A stretch of DNA of 64,000 bases from Pseudomonas cichorii. Lineage in GTDB: Bacteria; Pseudomonadota; Gammaproteobacteria; Pseudomonadales; Pseudomonadaceae. Both the position numbers and the translations under genes were made by a program. The notes beneath the pieces are model-generated. The model ran no database searches, had not been told where the DNA came from, and saw only the letters and a program-made list of their open reading frames with translations. Location: the NCBI RefSeq assembly GCF_018343775.1, contig NZ_CP074349.1, positions 5,198,001 through 5,262,000 on the forward strand, given 5' to 3'. Of the stretch, positions 58,301 through 64,000 are shown in pieces (the stretch's first letter is position 1; every line of letters starts with the position of its first letter).

Positions 58301-61300
58301 TGTCGCTGACGGACAGGCCGGCCTTGTCGGTCGCGGTGACGCGAATCGACAGGTTACCCACAGCGCTGTTGTCCGGCGTGCCACGGAAGGTACGGGTGGC
58401 AGCATCGAAACTCAGCCAGGCTGGCAGAGGGTTGCCATCAGCCAGGGTAGCGTTCAGTTTCAGGGCATCACCGCTGTCCGCATCGACAAAGGCGTTGGGA
58501 GCCAGGGTCAGGACAAAGGCGCTGTCTTCGGCCACGTTCTGGTCGGCAATCGCCTGCGCCAGGGTTGGAGCACGGTTGGCCTGGGTCGCCAGGGTTGCAG
58601 TGTTCCAGACCGTACCGTTGGCGAACTCGATGCGCTCGATGCTGTGACCACGGGCTGCGGTCCAGCCGGAAATGATCTGCTGACCATCGTTCAGGCGCAG
58701 CACCATGCCTTGCGCGGAGTGATCGACAGCGACGTCGCTTGCATTGATGCCCGCTTCAAACACGATGGTGTCAACGCCACCGCTGGCATCCAGGTCTTCG
58801 TTGATCGTGTCCTGGCCATGACCGACGCCGAACACGTAGCGGTCATTGCCTTTGCCACCCTGCAGGAAGTCGTCGCCAGCACCGCCGTACAGGCGGTTGT
58901 CGTGTTCGTTGCCGAACAGTTCGTTGGCCTGGGCGTTACCCGTGGCATTCAAGGCGGAACCGGACAAGGTCAGGCTCTCGACATTCGCCGCCAGGCTGTA
59001 GTCGACCGTGGAAATGACCTTGTCATTACCCGCGTCGGCATCCTCCATGACCACATCGCCGATGTGATCGACGAAGTAGGTGTCATTGCCCAGGCCACCG
59101 ATCATCAGGTCTGCACCTTGGGCACCATCAAGACGGTTATCGCCGAGATTGCCGCGCAGGATGTTGTCGGCGCTGTTGCCCGTAGCGTTGATGTTGGCGC
59201 TGCCGGTCAGGTTCAGGTTTTCCAGGTTGCTGGCCAGCGTGAAGGAAACCGAGGCATTGACCGTGTCCGTGCCCTGGCCTTGGGACTCGACGACCCGGTC
59301 GGAACCGTCGTCGACCACATAGGTGTCGTCACCCAGGCCGCCGATCAGCACATCGGAACCTCCGGCACCGTCCAGCACGTTGTTGGCGCTGTTGCCCACA
59401 ATGCGGTTGGCCAGTTCATTGCCGGTGCCATTGATAGCCGCATTGCCCAACAGTTGCAGGGATTCGACTTCACTGGCCAAGGTATGACTGACACTGGACT
59501 TGACCAGGTCATAGCCACCGCCCACCACTTCCTTGATCACGTCACCGACGTTGTCGACGATATAGGTGTCGTCGCCTGTCCGTCCTTCGAGAACGTCCGC
59601 ACCGGCACCGCCATCGAGGGTATTGCCGCCGGCGTCGCCGATCAGCAGATCGTTGGCATCAGTACCGCTAAGCAGCACTTTGGGCTGTGCAACGGCCTGA
59701 CCGAAAATGAAGTTGGCGGCGGACAGTTGATTGGCGGTGACACCTTTGAGGGTCAGGTATTGAGTGCCACTGGCCATCGCTCCCAACCAGACTCTCAGGT
59801 ATTGCTCGCCATCCACCGTCACTGAACTGAAGTTCAGTTCGGCAAAGCTGTGTACTGCACGGATCTGTGACAGGTCGATTTTTTCGGCAGGATTGGCCAC
59901 CTCGAAATCGTCGATCAGGTTGGCCATGATGCCTTGGGAAGCACTCGCCCTGAGGTCTTCGACCACAACAAAACGATCATTCCCGGCACCGCCAGCCACC
60001 GAGGCTCCGGTGTGCGAGGCTATACCGCCGAGGTTGATGTTCGGAGCCAGCAGCGTGGTGGTCGCGTAGTCGGCGACGCTCTGGTCGCCTTCAAGGTAGA
60101 GAACGTCGTTACCGGCATCGCCACCGAGATAATCCTGTCCGGCACCGCCGTACAGCACGTCATCGCCAGCGCCACCGCGCACCACATCATTGCCTTCGCC
60201 ACCGTTCAGGGTGTCGTTGCCGCCGACACTCGATGATGTGGAGCTTTCACCGACCAGCACATCATCACCCAGACCACCGTTGATCACATCGGCTCCCGTG
60301 CCACCGAAGACGCGCTCGCCGCCATCGTTGGCCCAGTACAGAACACCATTGGTGGTGTCCGGCAGAATCCGCTCAGTCACGGTGCCATCAAGCCCGAAAC
60401 CAAAGCCGGAGTAACGCTCCAGACGGCTCAGGCTTACACCTTCGGGTACATGCACGAAGCTGCTCAGCGTCAGGCCCTGGGACTGCACATTTTTAAGCAC
60501 CAGGACTTGCCCGTCATCCAGCGTCAACCGCGTGTCCGCACCTTGCTGGCTGATGCCCATCGTCGAATACACGTCCGGGCCGAAACCTGACAGAACGATT
60601 CGATCGGTGCCGATGACGAAGTCGGTCAGGGTATCGACGTCACCCGCGTTCTTGTCGATCACAAAGTAGTCGGTATCGGCACCGCCAGTCAGGGTGTCAT
60701 TGCCCTGTCCTGCGATCAGCGTATCGATGCCTGCGCCGCCCGACAGCAGGTCGTCGCCACGCCCACCCGAGAGGTGGTTATCCGCAGCGTTGCCGGTCAG
60801 CGAGTCGCCAAACTCGCCGCCGATCAGGTTTTCGATCTGGCCTGGATTGGTAATCGTCAACCGGGCACCGGCCAGGGTCGCCTGACCGTTGGAAAGGTCG
60901 ATGACGCTGGCGCTGGCAATCGCCGCGGCATTGATCGTGTCTACGCCACCATCGGTATCGTTGAGCACATTGCGTCCGCCTGCCGCGGCCAGCTGTGCAT
61001 ATTCATTGGTATACACATATTGGTCATCGGACGTACCGCCCTTGCCATAGACGTTCATGCTCCAGCTGTTGAGTGTGCCGGTGTCGCCGGTGACCGTATC
61101 GATGACTTGCAGCGTCCAGTTGCCCTGCGCCGTTTCACCCCGCAGAAGCGCCGTATCGAAAACGTAATTCAAGGTGGAGCTGCCGGCGAAGTCGGCGTCA
61201 CCACGCTCACTCGCCGCGCTGCCAGGTGCCTTGCCCGGACGGTTCATCAGAATGGATTCAGTACCGGACGGCGAGATCAGCTTGAGGATCAGGTCACCGG

Positions 61301-64000
61301 GTCGGGAATGCGTCAGGCTGACTTTGACTTCAACATGCTCGACAGAAATACCGGCGTTACCCATGGTCAGGGAATGGCTGATTCCTGCGCCCAGTCCATC
61401 AGTGATTGCACGGTTGAGGGTGCCGGAGTCCAGAGGCTGGTTCAGGCTGAACTCATTAGCGAAGGTCTGCTGGGTATTCCAGGTTTCGGCCAGACGAACC
61501 GCCGCGCGGGCATCGACTTCGCCATAACCATAGTCGTGGCTGACGTGCATGCCGCCGCCGTTCCAGTTCTGGCTTCCGTTTTCCTGCCAGGAGGTATCAG
61601 GGTCGGCTACCTTGCGAGCCGAAAGCGCCAGGATCTGCTGGACGTCGCGATACCCCAGCTCAGGGTTGGCTTCGAGCACCAGTGCAACGATGCCGGAGAC
61701 GATCGGCGCGGCAAAACTGGTGCCTTGCGAAACGCTGGTGTCGGCACCGAACGTGGAGCCATTGTCGTTCTGCACCAGACGCGAAGTGGAGGTCACGTTC
61801 GAGCCCGGCGCACTGACCAGAATGCTTGCGCCCGGACTGGAGAACGGCTGCCCACCGAACTGCAATGCACCCAGGTCAGTGGTGGCATTGATTGCGCCAA
61901 CCACGATACTGCTGCGGCTGTTGGAGACGTTCGAGTAGTTGGTGTTCCCGCCTATCTGCCGGTCGTTGCCGCCCGCCGTGACAATCACGGTCCCCAGACC
62001 ATCGCGCCCCTCTTGCAAGGCCTGACGATGGGGTGTCGGCAGCAGTCCCAGTTCGGCCGGAGAAAACTTCAGATCGAAGGGAATGGCACTCCCCCAACTG
62101 TTGTTCACCACGTCATATTCGTGCATGTGGGACATGGTGCTGAAGTCGTCTTTGTTGACCCAGTAACCGGCAATCGTGGCGTCATAAGCCACCCCCACAC
62201 TGCCTTCGCCATTGCGGGAGGCGACCATTACACCGGCCACCAGCGTGGCGTGATCGCTGAAGACGCCGCCACTGCCCTCGCCCGCCATCTGTCCCGGCGT
62301 GGCATTGGCCAGCCAGTTCTTGTCGATGTTGTCTTTCAGGTCGGCGTGACGGTAATCGAGCACTTCCTTGGTCGTGCCGAAAGGACTGGTGGTTTCGATC
62401 TGGGCAATCCTGACGCCCTTGCCGGTGTAATCCTTCCAGACCGGAAGAATATTGGCCTGGGACAGATACCACTGATCGGTCGCCAGCGGATCGTCAGGCA
62501 GGTCCGCAGTCTTGAGGTACACCGCAGCGCGCATTGTCGCGCTTTCACCGGTTCCCATGCTGATAACCGTACCGGCCTCATTGCCCTTGGCGTCGGCAAC
62601 GGTGTACTTGAAGCCCATGATGCCGGTAAAGGTTGCATCAGGCGTAAACAGCACATCGCCAGCCTGGGTCACGCTGGCCGTACCACCCACGACATCGAAC
62701 AGTCCGGTGATGTGCAGCGCATCATGCTGCCAGTCGATGTCGTTCTGCAGCAGTTGCTCCTTGCCGATCAGATGTGCACTGGTACGCTCGAAAGCCGCAC
62801 CGGCCTTGTCGTTGCTCAGGACATCCTTGACCAGCAGAGGGTTCTCGATCCCTTCGCTGGTAGCGCTCGGAATCTCGACCAGCTTGAGGTTCTTGAAGTT
62901 GATCTTTTCGATGTTCTGCAGGAAATCGGTACCGTCGCGCCCTGCAACGGTGTCGCTGATCCAGACACCTTCTGCCGTTCGTGTCAGACGATAGTCGGCA
63001 AAGTCGCCGGACAGCTCGACGACGTCCAGGCCGTCACCACCGTCGATCACGTCATCGCCCGCACCACCGATCAGCACATCGTCGCCGGCACCGCCGTTAA
63101 GGTTGTCGTCATCCTGACCGCCGTCGATGAGGTCGTTGCCCAGGCCGCCTTGAATACGGTCATTGCCACGGTGCCCGCGCAATACATCGTTGCCGGCTCC
63201 GCCCAGAATGACGTCGTTACCATCCTCACCCGACAACGCATCATTGGCGTACCCACCGATGAGTACATCATCGCCGTCGCCGCCGCGCATATAAACCGTG
63301 CTGGACCCGCCGCCGATGAAGGTGTCATTGCCACGACTACCCTGAGCAATTTCCACACCGGCATCTGCCAGGTTGAGATAAACACCTTTATCGCCCAGAA
63401 CCTGAACGATATCGGTGCCATCTCCTCCATGGATATTCTCGGACAGGTCTTCGCCATCAATCAGTAGAACATCATCTCCGGCACCACCATAGAACGTATC
63501 GCTACCCTGGCCACCGGCCAGCCAGTTGGTCTGGGCATCGCCTTGCAGCACATCATTGCCCGAGCCGCCAGTCGCATTGTTTACGCCCTTCGATGCCACA
63601 TCGATGTGCTCACCCGTTGTGGAAGAAGAGGAATAACCACTCACAGGAGAGACGTTACCTCCACCCTGTGTAGAGATAACAGTGCCTGTGCCGTTTGCGG
63701 TAAAGACATGACCATTAGGGTTGGCCAGAAAGTTGGCGGCAATGGCTTCCTTGCTCACGCCGTTCTGAACAAAGGTTCCTCGTGCGAGAACTTCGTTACC
63801 GTCACGCACTTCGCCGCTTTGAGCCACACTGTTCAAGTTGATCCGGGTAATACCCAACTCTGCAAATGACTTCAGTTCGCTCTTTTCATTGGCGTCCACT
63901 GAACCATTACCATTGGCATCATCCCAGCTCTTTCCATCGTGGTTGGCGTCGACCCAGACTTTGACACTCGACCAGGCATCATCACGGTTATCGAAAACAC
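55371..64000 (-). CDS. Giant RTX protein with subtilisin and P domains (5' end outside window)
   Basis: About 2875 codons are visible and the frame is open at the window edge; a GTG at 63899 is internal. In protein order: acidic DANHDGK/DANGNGSVDANE calcium loops (63990-63890); RTX nonapeptide repeats GGxGxD (63590-62980); a cadherin-like segment (62870-62510); an S8 subtilase domain (62505-61500) with His codon at 62252-62250 and Ser at 61718-61716 (GTSFAAP) but Glu at 62396-62394 where the catalytic Asp is expected; a proprotein-convertase P domain (61440-61050); a long RTX block (61000-58880); two CADG-type Ig-like domains (58580-57960); and RTX-related modules to the end, closing NAVIAANWQ. 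It should leave by a type I secretion system, not encoded here, and fold on external calcium. A surface or secreted protease/adhesin role is inferred. Confidence 0.9.
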   Translation of the reverse strand, partial: VFDNRDDAWSSVKVWVDANHDGKSWDDANGNGSVDANEKSELKSFAELGITRINLNSVAQSGEVRDGNEVLARGTFVQNGVSKEAIAANFLANPNGHVFTANGTGTVISTQGGGNVSPVSGYSSSSTTGEHIDVASKGVNNATGGSGNDVLQGDAQTNWLAGGQGSDTFYGGAGDDVLLIDGEDLSENIHGGDGTDIVQVLGDKGVYLNLADAGVEIAQGSRGNDTFIGGGSSTVYMRGGDGDDVLIGGYANDALSGEDGNDVILGGAGNDVLRGHRGNDRIQGGLGNDLIDGGQDDDNLNGGAGDDVLIGGAGDDVIDGGDGLDVVELSGDFADYRLTRTAEGVWISDTVAGRDGTDFLQNIEKINFKNLKLVEIPSATSEGIENPLLVKDVLSNDKAGAAFERTSAHLIGKEQLLQNDIDWQHDALHITGLFDVVGGTASVTQAGDVLFTPDATFTGIMGFKYTVADAKGNEAGTVISMGTGESATMRAAVYLKTADLPDDPLATDQWYLSQANILPVWKDYTGKGVRIAQIETTSPFGTTKEVLDYRHADLKDNIDKNWLANATPGQMAGEGSGGVFSDHATLVAGVMVASRNGEGSVGVAYDATIAGYWVNKDDFSTMSHMHEYDVVNNSWGSAIPFDLKFSPAELGLLPTPHRQALQEGRDGLGTVIVTAGGNDRQIGGNTNYSNVSNSRSSIVVGAINATTDLGALQFGGQPFSSPGASILVSAPGSNVTSTSRLVQNDNGSTFGADTSVSQGTSFAAPIVSGIVALVLEANPELGYRDVQQILALSARKVADPDTSWQENGSQNWNGGGMHVSHDYGYGEVDARAAVRLAETWNTQQTFANEFSLNQPLDSGTLNRAITDGLGAGISHSLTMGNAGISVEHVEVKVSLTHSRPGDLILKLISPSGTESILMNRPGKAPGSAASERGDADFAGSSTLNYVFDTALLRGETAQGNWTLQVIDTVTGDTGTLNSWSMNVYGKGGTSDDQYVYTNEYAQLAAAGGRNVLNDTDGGVDTINAAAIASASVIDLSNGQATLAGARLTITNPGQIENLIGGEFGDSLTGNAADNHLSGGRGDDLLSGGAGIDTLIAGQGNDTLTGGADTDYFVIDKNAGDVDTLTDFVIGTDRIVLSGFGPDVYSTMGISQQGADTRLTLDDGQVLVLKNVQSQGLTLSSFVHVPEGVSLSRLERYSGFGFGLDGTVTERILPDTTNGVLYWANDGGERVFGGTGADVINGGLGDDVLVGESSTSSSVGGNDTLNGGEGNDVVRGGAGDDVLYGGAGQDYLGGDAGNDVLYLEGDQSVADYATTTLLAPNINLGGIASHTGASVAGGAGNDRFVVVEDLRASASQGIMANLIDDFEVANPAEKIDLSQIRAVHSFAELNFSSVTVDGEQYLRVWLGAMASGTQYLTLKGVTANQLSAANFIFGQAVAQPKVLLSGTDANDLLIGDAGGNTLDGGAGADVLEGRTGDDTYIVDNVGDVIKEVVGGGYDLVKSSVSHTLASEVESLQLLGNAAINGTGNELANRIVGNSANNVLDGAGGSDVLIGGLGDDTYVVDDGSDRVVESQGQGTDTVNASVSFTLASNLENLNLTGSANINATGNSADNILRGNLGDNRLDGAQGADLMIGGLGNDTYFVDHIGDVVMEDADAGNDKVISTVDYSLAANVESLTLSGSALNATGNAQANELFGNEHDNRLYGGAGDDFLQGGKGNDRYVFGVGHGQDTINEDLDASGGVDTIVFEAGINASDVAVDHSAQGMVLRLNDGQQIISGWTAARGHSIERIEFANGTVWNTATLATQANRAPTLAQAIADQNVAEDSAFVLTLAPNAFVDADSGDALKLNATLADGNPLPAWLSFDAATRTFRGTPDNSAVGNLSIRVTATDKAGLSVSDSFDVRISNTNDAPVLAKAIVDQAATAGTLLNFALPAATFTDVDAGDILNITAQSADGQALPAWLTFDAATRTFSGTPGSQGTVSVKVSAVDRAGAVVSDVFDIVVGEQTGLITGTQSGDYLNGDALANTINGLSGDDTLYGRAGNDVLNGGDGVDWLYGGDGNDTLDGGAGNDRLSGDAGNDTYRFYRGMGQDTITDFDGTVGNVDTIKVAADIAPADVILNRDGNYLHLSIKGTTDKMSITFFNSTNYQVERVEFADGTVWDIDALKAMTRGVASDSADTLYGDVGADVLDGLNGDDRLYGDAGNDQLNGGAGRDTLYGESGNDTLNGGADNDYLDGGDGNDTLDGGAGNDSLSGSRGNDTYLFYRGMGQDTINEFDSTTGNVDTIKVASGITPGDVIVKRDRTDIVLSIKGTNDWMKIYDYTSSNYQVERVEFADGTVWSVADLKRLSVVVASEAADTIYGDETGEQIDGLGGNDQLYGQAGNDVLIGGAGDDMLDGGAGVDTLDGGAGNDSLYGGSSNDIYLFQRGGGQDQISDRDWTSGNIDVIKLAQGISPGDIKASRVGDNLELAIIGTSDKITVRDWFYSTDSQIEQVQFVDGTVWDATALKAMVKGVASEGNDTLQGEESVADVLNGLGGDDSLYGLSGNDTLNGGAGKDKLYGGAGADILDGGAGDDSLYGDAGNDTYLFYRGAGQDWISDYDNTAGNLDVIKLAEGLKPADIQLTRSLNDLYVGIAGTSDRLTVSGWFSNTANLIEQIQFADGTTWNASTIKTMSNGTSTQGNDALYGDDAVADSLSGLAGNDKLYGLGGNDILSGGAGDDELNGGAGADTLIGGTGNDRLYGDRGNDLYQFERGGGQDVIDDFDPDANTDVLQFGSGIAADQLWFSKNGWDLEVGVIGTSDKVTVSKWSFWGEGTWEDAQQIEQFRTADGKVLMASQVDQMVQAMAAFAPPAPGEVKLSENYQASLNAVIAANWQ
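55720..58850 (-). repeat. Six haemolysin-type calcium-binding-related modules in the RTX protein
   Basis: Six copies of a module keyed by GxGQDxIxDxD, about 40 residues, then GTSDxxxV and IExxxFADGTVW, with RTX nonapeptides between. Key motifs lie near 58820, 57740, 57200, 56720, 56230 and 55740; the last five recur every 480-540 bases. The third and second copies are closest to each other, consistent with recent tandem duplication. Confidence 0.8.

Noticed and set aside
60774..63467. 897-codon open frame on the plus strand
   Set aside because: It lies exactly opposite the RTX gene, whose biased GGxGxD codons leave the antisense frame open. It has no domain-like sequence or ribosome-binding site.
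55720..63600. CRISPR-like or satellite repeats
   Set aside because: The periodicity is in codons for RTX nonapeptides and larger protein modules; units are not identical and there are no spacers.

Overview
The window is a stretch of Pseudomonas chromosome, most likely from the P. syringae / P. fluorescens side of the genus. The gene order ladS-thiD-thiE-hemL, miaB-phoH-ybeY-corC-lnt, leuS-lptE-holA, lipA-lipB-dacA-rlpA-mltB-rodA-mrdA-rlmH-rsfS-nadD-proA, ubiX-mpl, aldehyde dehydrogenase-eutBC and ppa is, from memory, that of the P. aeruginosa PAO1 block PA3972-PA4031. Short palindromic repeats of the type TTCGCGAATGAATTCGCTCC lie between genes throughout. I saw no rRNA, tRNA, CRISPR array or intact insertion sequence.

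Positions 1-49905 are core genome. In order they hold: an AidB-type dehydrogenase fragment and a LadS-type sensor kinase without a receiver; thiamin genes; an ogt / ada-alkA repair pair; hemL; tRNA and rRNA modification plus lipoprotein maturation (miaB, phoH, ybeY, corC, lnt); leuS, the LPS-assembly lipoprotein lptE and the clamp-loader subunit holA; an arfA ribosome-rescue gene with a terminator hairpin inside its coding sequence; lipoate synthesis; the elongasome and murein-remodelling cluster; nadD and proA; a 3-methyladenine glycosylase; a DedA-PAP2 fusion; an lrgAB-type pair; a MORN-repeat lipoprotein with a C13/caspase-like peptidase domain; ubiX and mpl; and a reduced ethanolamine pathway (aldehyde dehydrogenase, eutB, eutC) without permease or regulator alongside.

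Positions 49906-55370 are an accessory island, visibly more AT-rich in parts. It begins after ppa with a stand-alone S24-type repressor that has lost the expected catalytic lysine and is preceded by palindromic operator candidates. Next come a run of hairpins ending in an intrinsic terminator (possible small RNA) and a deletion scar joining the 5' end of an XRE regulator to the 3' end of an mrr-type restriction gene. The centre is a three-gene operon with ATGA overlaps at both junctions: a DarT-like ADP-ribosyltransferase, a canonical DarT, and DarG (macrodomain antitoxin). This two-transferase, one-antitoxin layout is the best candidate for a less-described system. On the other strand follow an XRE regulator translationally overlapped by an interrupted small gene, and an unknown 123-residue protein.

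Positions 55371-64000 carry the C-terminal 2875 or so residues of a giant secreted RTX protein, open at the window edge. It contains RTX calcium-binding blocks, a cadherin-like segment, a subtilisin (S8) domain with Glu where the catalytic Asp is expected, a proprotein-convertase P domain, two CADG-type Ig-like domains and six RTX-related modules.
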